In this document: positions 37,850-49,805 of the stretch, piece after piece
Layout: every line of letters begins with the position of its first letter
How positions within the stretch are numbered: position 1 is the first letter of the stretch
Assembly: GCF_041146395.1 (NCBI RefSeq)
Contig: NC_090986.1
Location: 42,568,001 to 42,632,000, forward strand
DNA: 64,000 nt
Origin: Eulemur rufifrons
Taxonomy: Eukaryota > Chordata > Mammalia > Primates > Lemuridae
Reading direction: 5' to 3'
Notes under the pieces: model-generated
Told to the model about the DNA's origin: nothing
Database searches by the model: none
The model's input: the letters and a program-made list of their open reading frames with translations, nothing else
Program-made: the position numbers and the translations under genes

Positions 37850-40440
37850 TATATATATACAGTAACAAGGGAATGCAATAACTGATAGGAAACAGTTTTC
37901 TAAATTAAAATCCCCATGAAATTGTAAAGCAGCATTAGTTCTTTATTAATAGTGTAGCAAAGGAAACTAAATTAAGAATTTTTTTTTAAAAGAAAACATA
38001 TAACAGAGATAGATTTGGTTCTAACCCACTGTTCCTTACTTTTTAAAAAACCAATATCCTTAACCTGTTTTTCCCCCAGTGTTTTGACAACAGTCTACAT
38101 AGAAGTTTATCAAGCTTGTACTGTATTATTGCAGAAAGGAATGGCTTTTCTGTTGGGGATAATAATAGTAATAAAATAATATAGTTTTAGATCTGTGGTC
38201 TAGCACTTCCTTTATAAGCAGGTATTGCTCCTGGTGGGAAAATAAAGGTTACTGAAGGGTTAACCGACTTAGTGAAGGTCAACAACATGGCACAATCATT
38301 CTGCCCATAGAGCAGGGGGGAAGTCTGTATTTCTGACATATTTATAACTCTATGGTTAAGATGTTTGCTTAATGTTCTTTTTTATTCAAAGGTCTCCAAC
38401 CATTTAAACCTTTCCCCCTTTAACTTAGAAGTGCTTTGCTAGCTATTAATGCCCTTTAAGTACCTTCTTTATGCTCACATTAAGATCCGGACCTACCAAT
38501 TTTCAAAGAGTTCTACTTTGACAAAATTCCAAGATAATTATAACAATTGTTTTTTGAAAAACATGTTCAAGTTAAAAATAAAACCTTCCTTTATATTTGA
38601 AATTTTAAAGAATTAAGCTTGTTGCTTGCTGTAAGAAGATGATTCTTAGACTCTGTGATGCTAAGAATAAGAAATACACTACATTTTGCATATAGTTTTA
38701 AAACGTATTTGAATACACCTGCTATTAACCTTGGGACCTGATCCAAGACTGGGCTCAGAAGTAGAAACTAAAAACCTGAAGTCTAGGGGTTTTTTTAATG
38801 GCCAAATCCATAGAGAATTACGTATCTCCTTTCTAACTTTGATGCTTCTAGATAAAATGGAAAAATATTTCTTTGCTGCTTGATTACATGTTACTAAATA
38901 AAAGTGATATGTATAAGTATTTGTGGGGTTAAATTATATAAATATTTTTATTAGCACATGATTGTAAGAGATACAGATCCGAAAAGTAGATGTGCATCAA
39001 TGGACACAAGTCAATACACATGCACAAAAAGAGATAGAGTTACACATGGCGTGTGGCTAGATTTTCACAGCAGACACAGCCATATGTTTCTTATCTCGGC
39101 GGCTGCCCAGCGAACTCATGCATGTGGGTAACAGTTCTAGCAGGCAAGAAGCCACATAAACAATGAGCTCAAATCGTAGTGAAACAAAGAGGCATGCTAA
39201 TAGCAAACTGTATCGTTATAATGAACACTACTGGAGCAAACTTTCTTTAATACGTAATTTTGATAAATGAATAAGTCCTATTGAAAAAAATAATCAAAAG
39301 TTTGATGTTGAAGGGCTGCATAGCATTTCAAAGTAGAAGATATGATGGTCACAGCTACTCCATGACTTTTGCCTACAGCAACCTTCGTTATAACCTCCCT
39401 GGAGTCAGCATGACAGGGCCAAGTATAACACAGCCAGGTAGACGGTGGTTAAATTCCATGAACTGCCGTGTTCATTTTTTCATTGTAATAGGAAAAAACT
39501 GCTTCTAGCTTCAAAGGAATAAAGATTAGGATTTAAATTCTGTTTCTCTTTATGTAATAAATAGGATGTATACTTTCTGCTTAGTGTGGGGGTAGGGTGG
39601 GCTGTGTAATAAAGCTATAGAATTTCATTAATATAGGAAAATTTGTATACTTTAAAAGTAAGACTTACATAGCACCTGATGTTTTCTTTTGAGAAAATAT
39701 AGTCACTCTGCTTAATTCAATGAGAAAAATATTTAATAATTGATGAGGATTTGTGGAGTTGAAAATTGTAAACAAGACAGTATTTCAATACAACAGCTCT
39801 AAAATAACTGAATAGACTTTCTCAGTTGTATTTATTTGCCCTTTCTGTAGCAACTATCATCTTAATACTTAGGCATAAAAGTAGCAGGCATAATGTGAGG
39901 ATGAAAATATTATGATTCCATCTAATTTTTTTCTCTCAGTGAGTTAAAATATTGACAGTGTTCAGCCATACATATATTCCTCCATGTTACTCAGCTTAGT
40001 TTCTGAGACTAAAGAATGCCTCATGGACTAAAAATATGTAATGATTGATGTGAAAGAAATATGAAGGCGTGACACTGACTTTAATTTGAAAATGATTCAG
40101 TAGTTTATTTAAATACAAATAACATACAAATATGCAGATACTGTAGTGGTAGTTAATGGCCATGCATTCAATTCTTCTTGTCCTGGTTTCGTTCTCATTT
40201 GTGAAGAAACTATAATTCTTGTCATGATTTTTTGATAACCATTTGAGTTCCTGAGACCCGCAGTCATCTGTTGGGTCTGTTAAGGCTATCAAGCTCTTCC
40301 TTGCCAATAAGAGACATATGAAAATGGTTTACATTACAACAATTACTGACATATTGTACAAAATCCTTATGATTTTAGTTTTAAGATAAAGTGGTATGAA
40401 AGCATCAGATACCTCAGTTTCCTCATCTATACAATGGGGA
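37850..40440. other. Unassigned AT-rich interval
   Basis: No gene or confident repeat. A degraded MIR-like piece may lie at 38235-38290. Confidence 0.4.
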
Positions 40441-40446
40441 TTTTAT

Positions 40447-40565
40447 CATTCATAAATATTTATTGAGTGTCTACTACATGCTAGGCACTTTTCTACACAA
40501 TGGGTGCAGCAGTCAACATGATAGAAAAATCCTGTGCCCTGTGGAAGTCCTCCTGCAGTGGAGGT
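40447..40565 (-). repeat. L2: L2 3'-end fragment, minus strand
   Basis: attcataaatatttattgag, tctactacatgctaggcact, gggtgcagcagtcaac and ccctgtggaagt follow the reversed L2 terminus. Confidence 0.85.
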
Positions 40566-40610
40566 GAGCTGGGTAGGAATAAATAGACTGTACTTAACAA
40601 CAAGAGTATA

Positions 40611-40960
40611 CAGATACTCTTCAACTCGTGATGGGATAATGTCCCAATAAATCCATCAGAAGTTGAAAATAGTGTAAGTTAAGAAGGCATTTACTACACT
40701 AACCTACCAAACCTCATAGCTTAGCCTAGCCTACCTCAAATGTGCTCAAACACAGTTTGACAAAGTTGTGTAACACAAAGCCTATTTTATAATAAAGTGT
40801 TGAATATCTCATTTAATTTATAGAATACAGTATTGGAAGTGAAAAACAGAATGGTTGTATGGGTACTCGAAGTACGATTTCTACTGAATGCATATCCCTT
40901 TCATATTGTCTTAAAGTCAAAAAATCTTAAATCGAACCATCATAAATCGGGGGCCGTCTG
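40611..40960. mobile_element. Nonautonomous Tigger-type DNA transposon
   Basis: Inverted ends cagatactcttcaactcgtg (40611) and cagacggcccccgatttatg (read back from 40960) with TA immediately outside both. The interior words aagcctattttataataaag and gggtactcgaagtacgattt belong to a pogo/Tigger MITE family that I recognise but cannot name with certainty. About 350 bp, complete. Confidence 0.85.
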
Positions 40961-41399
40961 TAGTAGGTGGTGACAAGTGTTATCATGTGCAGAGAAAGCT
41001 AAAAGGAAAGGAGGACCAGAAGTGCTTGTCGGTTTTTCAACTTGCAATAATTTGGTGAGGCTCACCCTAAGGAAGTGAAAACAATAGTACAGTTTCATAG
41101 GATTTAATGAAGATTAAATGGATTATCATATGCAAAATATTTTGAACAGTGTATAGCACGGCCAATAAATCGTAGTTTGAAAAACAAGAATGACATTTAA
41201 GAGTGTTTTAAAGAAAGTTTTATTTGCACTACAGTGACTTTCCTTTATTTTCGATGGCCATTTTTATCTGGAATTAAGAATGGACGTGTATTTTAATTGT
41301 TTATAAAAGGTTCAAAAAGCTAATTTGTGAACTTGATAAAAATAAAAAATTGGGAAACTTAAGTCTCTTGTTTAAATTACCCACAATTTGTCCTTTTCT

Positions 41400-41461
41400 T
41401 GAAAAGAAAGAAAGAGGAAAAGAGAGAAAGAAGGAAAAAAGGAGGGAAGGAAGGAAGGAAG
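41400..41461. repeat. Purine-rich (GAAA/GGAA)n tract
   Basis: About 60 bases of almost pure A/G on the plus strand, ending with several GGAA units. Confidence 0.95.
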
Positions 41462-41814
41462 TTCTTTATTAAGTGTCTGTTTTAAGTAAAAAATTGTATT
41501 ATCATAGATAAAATTTATTTTAACTTCACATGTATTCTAACTGGGAAGATGGGTCAGTTAAAACAGATGTATGCCAAATCCAGCAAAACACTAATCTTTA
41601 AAAATTGAATTAACTGGGTCCAAATATTTTATTGAACTAACGTATAGAAACTGTATATACTTCTTTAAACTATTTTTCTTGAAAAACAGTTCTATTATTT
41701 TGGTGGGTGACTGACTATATTTAGGTGTATTTTAATAGTGAGCAAACAAGTTATTTGTATTAAAGACACTGATTCTAGTTAATACAAAAGGAAAATAAAT
41801 AATTATAGGACACC

Positions 41815-41985
41815 CACAATATGCCAGGTCCTTTGGAGATTACTTTCATTCTTTCATGGAAAAGTTTTGTGGGCTTGTTGTGTGTTGGATGCTGACTTAG
41901 GCACCGGAGGGAAAACCGGGAAGTGGTCAGACACAATTCTTGCCATGCCTCATAGAGCTTACAGTCTTGTAAGGGAAGGTATGTA
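41815..41985 (-). repeat. L2: L2 fragment, minus strand
   Basis: acacccacaatatgccaggt, gtgttggatgctgacttag, cctcatagagcttacagtct are reversed L2 terminal words. Confidence 0.65.
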
Positions 41986-42639
41986 AGACCTCATTAGTTC
42001 TTCACATCCTTGTAAAGAAGGTGCCAATCCAGTTGCATGGGGATTAAAGCTGAAATCAAGAAAATTTGAGCAACCTGTCAAAGATCACACAATAAAAGGA
42101 TCTTTCTGGTTCTAACGCACCAGCTCAGACACTGCTGCCTCAATAACATTTGAATATGAAATGCAAATGTAGTTTACATTTTGAAAGACACAGATTTACC
42201 TTTTTAATTGAGACTTGCTTACCCAACTTTTAAAAATTAATGTTTATTTCTCAAAGACACGTAAACTGATGGAGTGGACAGAAGAGGTATAACCAGACTA
42301 TGTGACTGGGGGAAGCGAAATGGGGATTCACATTTTGCCTTAGGTAAATGACACATGGGTTAGTCTAACATTGACTATATTATGGTTTATGTACTTTAAT
42401 GATATATTGACCACATTGTGCACAAAACACATGTTAAGAAACATCATAAAATCTTTTTTTTGTAGTTTATGAACTGATGTACTTAAAATGACAGCTAATG
42501 ATTTGTAACCCTACTGCGTGTTTTTCTTTTTCTTTTATTCTATTTGCCAGCAAGAATTCAATAGAGAACCTCAGTTTTGCAATTCAAGACTAAAACGTTA
42601 TGCAAAATTGTATAGCAAAAAGGCAGACATTTTCAATTG

Positions 42640-43575
42640 GTTGTCCCAAATTCCATCCAAGAGGCCCTTCTCCACGTCCACTTTCCTGTGATTGGTCTCA
42701 AGGAAGCCATGCTTCTAGCCAATGAAATATAGCAGATGATATATCTTCTGGAAAGCTTTCTAAAAGGATCAGCTCTTTGCTCTTAGCCTTTTTTTAAAAC
42801 TTTTTCCTACTATAGTGAGGGTGGGGGCTATACTTTAAGAAGAGGAGCAGAAAGGTTAAATGAACTTGGGGCTTTGAGGTGCCAGAAGGCAACTGCATGG
42901 TCTTGAACTGTGGCTATCAACCTTTGTACTTCTTGTTTCATTGCAAGGGACGGGCAAAAAATATGCATCTTAAGCTGGCAAATAGGTTTCCTGTTGTTTG
43001 CAGATGAAAGCGATACTAATAAATATCATGACTTCCCTCCCTCCCTTCCTTCTTCCTTTCCTCTTTCCCGGCTTATTTTCATTTCAATTTTATCTTATTC
43101 CCGAGTTTCTGACCAGGTTTCACTTCATTCTGCCTCTCCATTCTTCTCTAACGGCTGTCTAATTTATTTTAGCTTCAACTGTGGTAGAACTAATTATCTA
43201 TTTAGATGTCTCCCAAATTTATCATAACTAAAACCAAACTAATCCTCCTGAATTAAGGCTTGAAATATGAGACATAGTTTCCTATTCTCTTTCCCTTATA
43301 CCTCTTCCCCAAAATAACAAGTTGGTGAATTTTGGAGTCTGAATTTGTAGTCTTTTACAGCTATTCCAACCTTCATTTCTTATCACAGCAATTCGATTTC
43401 AGACTCTTGTCTGAAATCTTGTGATTTCTTAGCCAGGCTATGGCAATAATAGTTCTATTCAACTCAACATCCCATCCCCTAATGTCTCATTTATATTCCT
43501 AGGGCAGACTCATCTTTACCCATCAAAAAATTAAAACTCAAGCCATTCTTATTTATCAATTTAAGCTTTTTATTT
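42640..43575. other. Old repeat debris and pyrimidine tract, no gene
   Basis: 42640-42900 has gcttctagccaatgaaatat and may belong to the same old family as 9420-9830. A pyrimidine-only run occupies about 43031-43070. The 105-codon frame at 42910-43227 has no motif. Confidence 0.35.
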
Positions 43576-43579
43576 CAAA

Positions 43580-43860
43580 GTGTCACCCTATACTAGCAAG
43601 AACACAGGGAAAATGGCACACTCAAATATGATGGTGTCATTGTAAACTGGTAAAATACTTTTGAAATACAATTTGGCAGTAAGTTTCTAGAATATTAAAA
43701 ACAAGCTCATATTTTCTGTTTCAGTAACACAGCTTAGGGGAAACTATCAAAAAGAAACATATTTTTTATGAGAGAAGCCAAGATGTTCACTATAATGTTA
43801 GTACAATTGCAAAAATTTGGAAAACATTCTAATGGTATGTTAGTTATTTATTTGTTTTAT
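43580..43860 (+). repeat. L1: L1M 3' fragment
   Basis: acaatttggcagtaagtttc, gtttcagtaacacagctt and catattttttatgagagaag with gtacaattgcaaaaatttgg follow an old L1 3' region. Confidence 0.6.
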
Positions 43861-44499
43861 CTAAGCTCATCTTCATATACTTATAGTACCTAGTTTAATG
43901 TCTTGTATATAGAATAAAATTAAAGTGGCATTTTGTAAAATATATACATTTTAACTGAATTAAATTATTCCCATGGGGGTACTATTTTCATTTGTAAAAG
44001 TAAAAAAGCAAGGATAGCTATACTTCAAATTTCATCTGCCTCAATTTATTGTATTTAAAAATGCAGCTTATCTCTATTACAGTACAGCTCTAATGTTTAT
44101 AACCTAAAAACTTGTGAGGTATCATTTTTTTAAAAACAAAATTGCCGTGAATTTTTCCTCTGGCATTGAAAAATTGAATTTTTATTTAATAAGATAGAAT
44201 GTTATTGAATTCTAATAAAAATGAAAGGGAGTATAATTTATTGAATGATTTTTAAATGATTAAATATGAAAGGGACAATGAAATTAGGTAAAAATGCCCT
44301 AAATTGAATGTAAAAAATTTCTAACTTAAAAGAATATTGCTTGGGGAATGTTGCCAGAATTAACGTTCAAAAGGTATTTAGCAACACACTGCAGTTTTGT
44401 TTGTTATTTTCAGTATGTGCACCCAAATGGAAGCTCAAGTTTTCTGCTAAATTGTGTTTTGATGTATGTCATACTAAATTTTATATATCATAATTGTTT

Positions 44500-44650
44500 C
44501 ATTGATTCAACGGGCATTCATTAATCACCTAATATGTGCAAAATAGTGTGAGGGGTAAAAGAAAGGCTAAGTAGGGGATAAAAGTGTAGCTCTTGTTTTC
44601 AAACGGTTACATGTAACAGGCAGGCCAACAATTTTTAATGGAAGCTGATG
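44500..44650 (-). repeat. L2: L2 3'-end fragment, minus strand
   Basis: gattcaacgggcattcatta followed by atcacctaatatgtgcaaaa is the reversed L2 terminus. Confidence 0.65.
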
Positions 44651-47380
44651 CCAGGACCTTAAGACTGAATGAGGAAATCAACATTTATTGGATGCCTACT
44701 TGGGCCAATATATCTCACATTGGCTCAGGTAAGCATCTAATAAATGTTAATCCTTCAGTGTGTGATAAGTATTACGTAAATAGGTAGAAAAAATTGAGAA
44801 TCAGAAAAAAGATTACAAACCAGCTAGTCGGTAGCTCAGGCACTCTTTTCAGTACACCATAACAAGCTCCAAGAAGGGAAAGATTATTTTTTGGGGAGGA
44901 GATGGGATATGTATTCATGTTTGTGGGATATCATGGAACCATTTTCGAAGGATTCAACAGAAGAAGATGGAGAGAGACCACCACGTGGAGTCAATGGATG
45001 TGCCACGGCAAGGTATCTGCATGGGCTGGGAGAGGCAGTATGAAGATAGGAAAATCTAAGTGGGGCACTTGAGTGTCATGGTAGTGTTGTCATGCTATTG
45101 TATTGGAACTAATTTGTGCCAATTTGGGTTTGCAAAGATAGGTATGCCATAATTGAGGCTTTGTGGTGGAGGAGTGGGATAGATTTGAGGGAAAAAAAGG
45201 GGGCAGAGATATGGAGCTGGGAGATGGGAAGGTGATGTGATAGTGGAGGTGAGGCTGGAAAACGCATGAGTGAAAGGGACTGGAGGAACTTGGAAAAGAA
45301 GACAGATCCAAAGATGTGATGAAAATAATTTAAACTAGAAGGACCAAAAACTGAATTGACTGCAACAAAACAAAGTTATGAAATGACATTTTTCCCCAAA
45401 TTTCCAGACAGCTCATCCCTCAAATCAAAACATGTTGTTTACTGCTTAATCACATAATATCACCAGCTGTTTGCATTTGTAGTAAGGCTTTTACATGTCT
45501 TTCTCGTACTTGAACAAGAAAATTCCCCTTTGCTGCACATTATTGCCAAAATATGACACATGAAAAATATAAGCATTGAAAACCTAACAGTTCATATTCA
45601 CTTTTGGCCCTAAGAAAAATCAGAACTACATTTTAAAATTTATTTAGAGCTATGGGAATCACCTTTATTTTCACTTCTAGTTAATGCTAATCTTTCAACA
45701 CAGGTTTTACTTCTGAAAATGGACTCCATTTCCTCCCATCCCCACCCAGAATTATTTTAGTGTTAAATCATCCATGCAATCTTTGGCCTCACTAATGCAA
45801 ACATTTAAGATCTATAAATGTACACAGATATTGAAGAAAGTTTTTACCTTAGAGAAATCAGTATGGTACAGGTAATATTCTTAATATTGTAAATGATTTT
45901 TCTACTACGGACATTAATTTTTTAAACAGAATATAGAATATCATCACTGGTTAAGAATAAGAAGATCTGATAAAAATTTTGTGGGTAACATTTACTTTTA
46001 CATTAATAACTTGAAATCTCTAAAAATTTTCCTATGTTATATTGAATTATCTATATTATCTGCTCTAAATTTTCCTATGTTATATTGAATTATCTATATT
46101 ATCCGCTTTGAGGGTATTTGGGTGTGTACTTTTCTGGACATTGTTGGGTAAAAGAATTCCAATGCATACCATGTATAAGAAACTCAGAATACCAACCTTT
46201 ACCTTCTTTGTAATAACTCATTCTTCTTTTGGCTATTTCAATAATAAAGACTAAGTAAATGGAGTATATAGAGTTAAGGAAATGGGTCATCATTCTTGAC
46301 CTAAATCATCTTAGTGTTAAATAGAATTTTAGTATCATATAGGATTGGATTCAACAGATACTTCCAACCCTGAAATCCTACGATCGTTCAATTTCTCCCT
46401 ACACAGTCTTTTACATGGTCAGAATGATGCATTCTTGGTAAAACAATGTTTTCATCTTTACATTTTCTAATTTCTTATATCCCTGAAAACACACAGAATT
46501 GCAGAGGAGAAAAGTGTAAACATAAAAAAAATGCAGAGACCTTAGCCACGGTAGTGTACTTTTTCCTTATCTTTTTCTCTTCTGTCCGTGCCTTAGTTTT
46601 GTTTAAATCTAATTTCTATATAGAGATAGAATTATATGAACTGAATTGGAAATGTATGTCTGTATGTATATTCACACACACACACACACACTTTCCTCTA
46701 GTGATCTCACTCCCAATAATATACACGCTTTTTTGTTCTTCCAATGGTTTTGCTCTTCCACACCCGTTCCCAGTGCACACAATGAAGTGATTCTTCCAAA
46801 CCTGTATTTCTCTTCTTTCTCCTTTTCCTTTTTATATGTGGGGACTTCCCTTAATTTAACGTTTCTATTCCTTATCTGTCAATATTTTTAATCCGCAGGC
46901 ATCTTTTTTCTAACCCTTTCTTCTTTAACCACACAGCTATCCATACTCTAGCTATAAACCTTGACCCACCCTTAATTTCCTTATCCCTCTGGAATGAATT
47001 TTTGTAGTTTATTTTCTGTCTTTCATCACTTTGGTAGCATGCCCGTGGCTGTTGCCATAGGAAGGGGAGAGCAGTTTGCTTTTCCACGTGCAGAAGCACT
47101 CGCTATAGAATATATTTATGGTCTGTCCGCCACTCAGCTCACTCGAAAGAGCTGTTAGTACAAGAACTGCCACGATGACATAATTTCTTACAGCATCCTT
47201 CCACTCTCACAGTGAAACTCACTTCCTTCACTCTCTGCCCCACCTAGAGGGAAACTTTACAGTGATTCTAGTGGAGGCAAGTTTTTCATTTAAATACTGT
47301 GCATTTGTTGATATTCTACTTGTCTTTTCACGTTGTTTCCATCGGATATAGAGGAGTGTAAAGGGTTGTTTACCCCAAGA
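44651..47380. other. Unassigned interval with a 43-bp tandem duplication
   Basis: A 43-bp unit starting aaattttcctatgttatatt occurs at 46024-46066 and 46067-46109 with about two differences. A (CA)n run lies at 46672-46692. Sequence from about 46.9 kb becomes less AT-rich toward the CpG island. No exon was recognised. Confidence 0.45.
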
Positions 47381-47979
47381 CCAGGATGAGACCAGGCGGT
47401 GGTGTCCGCAGGTGCTTTTCCCAGAACAGAGACCCTGCTCCAGCGACCGACCCCTCAGCCTCCAGGTCCCGTCTCCCGTTGAGGTGCCCAGCTGGCCCTC
47501 AGCGTGGGCTTCCAGCCCTTCCCGCACTCGCTAAGTCTAAGGCTGCTTCACCTGAGGAGTGCTCCACAATTCTCAGACATTTGTTCTTCCCCTAAACCCT
47601 AAGACCAAGACAGAGACCCCTCCTCTCTATCCTGTTTTATTCCTAAGAAGATGCAGGCCCGCTGATTCATCTGTCAGGACTAGAAAGGACTGTGGGTCTC
47701 CAGGATGGACCACCTTTCCCATCTCCCCCATCTACTAAGTGTGGCGGGAGGCAGAGCACGCACCAGGCGGCACACGCCTTTGTGTTCATTAAGGACGCAC
47801 ACCCGGCCTTAAGAAGTGGTTGGAAAATGCCACACTGATGTACGACCCCGCTTTTCCTGGCTTGAATTCGCTCCTTCACTCTCATTTCCTGTTTCTCGGC
47901 TTCTCCCTTGTTTCTCTTCCCACCCCACTTCATGCCACAGTACAGCAAATCTTTCTCTCCTTACTCTCCTTACACAAAC

Positions 47980-49780
47980 TTCCCCTCCCCGGCCTTCTCT
48001 CCGCCCGGGCGGGTTCCCACGAGGGCGGGCTCCGGGCAAGCGGACAGGGGTGTGCAACCCCCCCGGGCGCACAGCGCGCTCGCCCAGGTAGGCGAGAGAG
48101 CGGCTCCCGCAGCGCCAACTACCGTGACCGCCCGCCCCGCCAGCCCCACTCCCCCGCCGCGCCCGGCCGCTTCCGCCCCGTCTGCCCCCGCCCCAGCGGC
48201 GCGGCGCTGACCCCGCGCCCTCCGAGCCGCCGCGGGAACGGCCGGGCTGCCTCCTCCCTCTCCCGCCCCAGAATCCCGCGGATCCGCTCCCCGGGGCGCG
48301 GAGGCGGGGCGGGCGGGGCTGCCCGGGAAGGCGTCAAGGACTCCGCTCCCTGCCGTCAGCTTGTTTGGGCTCCGCTCCGGGGCGCAGGGCAGCGGGGCTG
48401 GATTCCCACCGCCGCCGCCCCGGGGTTCCGGCAGGGCTCCGGAGCGCGCGCTGCCCTTTCCCCCTCCCGCAAGTTCGCCCGCTTTCCTAAAGAACTGGCG
48501 CGGGCAGGTGCCCTTTCTCCCGGGGCTGCGAGGCGAGGCACGCGTCCCCGTCTCGCCCCGATCCATCCCGCCAAGGTGAAGCGCGGGGAGGGAGGGCGCG
48601 CCCCCCTCGCCCGCAACGTGCGTCGCTCCCGGACCCAAACAATGACTCCCCGTCCCGGCTCGCCCAGCCCTCCGGCCGCCCCACCCCCGCGCCCTGGGCA
48701 CCGCCCGCCGGGCTGCCCCTGCCCGACCCCATTGTTGCCCTGCGCGGGTGATGCCCGGCGCCCGGAGGCGGTCCCCGCGAGCGGCTGCTGCCGCCCACCC
48801 CGCAGCCTCAGCCGGCCGCCCGAGCCGGCTCCGCCCACACCTTTCCAAGTTAGCTGGCGGGTGAGCCGCGGGGACCGCTCGGGCGCCCGGCCCCCGCCTG
48901 CACGCCCCCACCCGGGCGGGATCGGCGAGGGGGTGGGGGGCCGAGCGGGCTCCGCGCTTTATTTGTCTCCGAATTCTCTTCCTAGGGCTGCCTTGCGCGC
49001 TCTGACACAAAAGAGGGGACTTTCTCGCGGCTCAGCGCGAGTCCTTGCCCGGCGAGTTGCAATCCGGGGGTTCCTCCCTCCGCGAGCCCCCGCGGGCCCC
49101 CTCGGCCCGCGGCTCCCAAAGCTCCGTTGGCCATGTGTAGGTTATTTTGGGTGCCGCAGCAAGGTGGTGCAGGTGAAAGGGAAGCGCGGCCGAGACCGGA
49201 GGCCGGGGGGCGGGGGCAGGGGTGGGGCGGGGTGGGGCGGGGTGGAGGCTCCGCGGACCCACCCCCCAGCCCGGCGGCCCGGGCGGGGAGGCGAGGGCCG
49301 GGCAGTGGGTGTTGCCTTTTACCTCCGCGAGCGGGGAGGGGTTAGTTTCCCACAGGGGATTTCAACCATCACACTCAGAGCCCGCCTCCTAATCCTCGGG
49401 CGGAGCGGCTCGGGGGCCCCATTTTATGGCAATAAAGCGACTTAGCGCCTGCTGAGCGAGCCCCTCCCCGCCGCCGCCCCCGCCCTCGGCCCCACCCCGG
49501 GGCTCGCCCGCCGCGGCGGGGCTTTGTTTCTGGGGAGGAGGACCCGGAGCTCTTTTGTTTGGGGGTTTCTTGTTTTCACCCCCCTCAACCTCACCCACCC
49601 CACCCCACCCCCCGCGCCTCTCCGGTTTCCTGAGCTGCGGGCTGCGAGGGAGGAGAAGCGGCGTCTTGCAACCCCCTCGGCTGGGCCCCGGGGTAATTCG
49701 ATGCGGGCCTGGCGAGGCTCCCCACGCTAGACCGGGGCTCGCGTCTCGGCAGCCTCCACCCACCGGCCCACCCTACATTT
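47980..49780 (+). promoter_or_regulatory. CpG island, probable promoter of an unidentified gene
   Basis: About 1.8 kb of very GC-rich sequence with CpG at high density (for example gcggcgcggcgctga near 48196 and cgccgccgccccggggttcc near 48411), in contrast to the AT-rich sequence on both sides. It contains many Sp1-type GGGCGG/CCGCCC sites, a G-rich run at 49205-49246, a near-CArG ccattttatgg at 49419-49429 and no clear TATA box. No interspersed repeat was noticed in it. CpG islands of this size usually mark a transcription start, often of a developmental or housekeeping gene. A strong plus-strand splice donor at its 3' edge favours plus-strand transcription. I cannot name the gene. Confidence 0.85.
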
Positions 49781-49799
49781 AGCGCATCATGTGATCCGG
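49380..49799 (+). other. Candidate noncoding first exon (5' limit uncertain)
   Basis: The sequence immediately before the donor GTAAGT at 49800 would be the 3' end of a first exon, finishing catcatgtgatccgg. No frame through it shows recognisable protein, so it would be 5' UTR. The upstream boundary, here set arbitrarily at the island's 3' quarter, cannot be seen. Splice-site strength and location are the only evidence. Confidence 0.4.
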
Positions 49800-49805
49800 G
49801 TAAGT
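49797..49805 (+). other. Consensus splice donor
   Basis: cgg|gtaagt, with GTAAGT at 49800-49805, fits the U1-binding consensus at all six intron positions. Other weaker donor-like words in the island are caggtaggc at 48087 and aaggtgaag at 48574. Confidence 0.5.

Noticed and set aside
41400..41461. Purine tract as a regulatory triplex site
   Set aside because: Ordinary microsatellite-like sequence; nothing nearby suggests function.
47970..49010. 346-codon minus-strand frame
   Set aside because: Same cause as the plus-strand frame; low complexity and no motif.
49431..49436. AATAAA in the CpG island
   Set aside because: A polyadenylation signal inside a promoter island with no gene ending there is most simply chance.
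47820..49445. 541-codon open frame across the CpG island
   Set aside because: Arg/Pro/Gly/Ala-rich text with no domain; GC-rich DNA is poor in stop codons, and a 346-codon frame is open on the opposite strand over the same bases.
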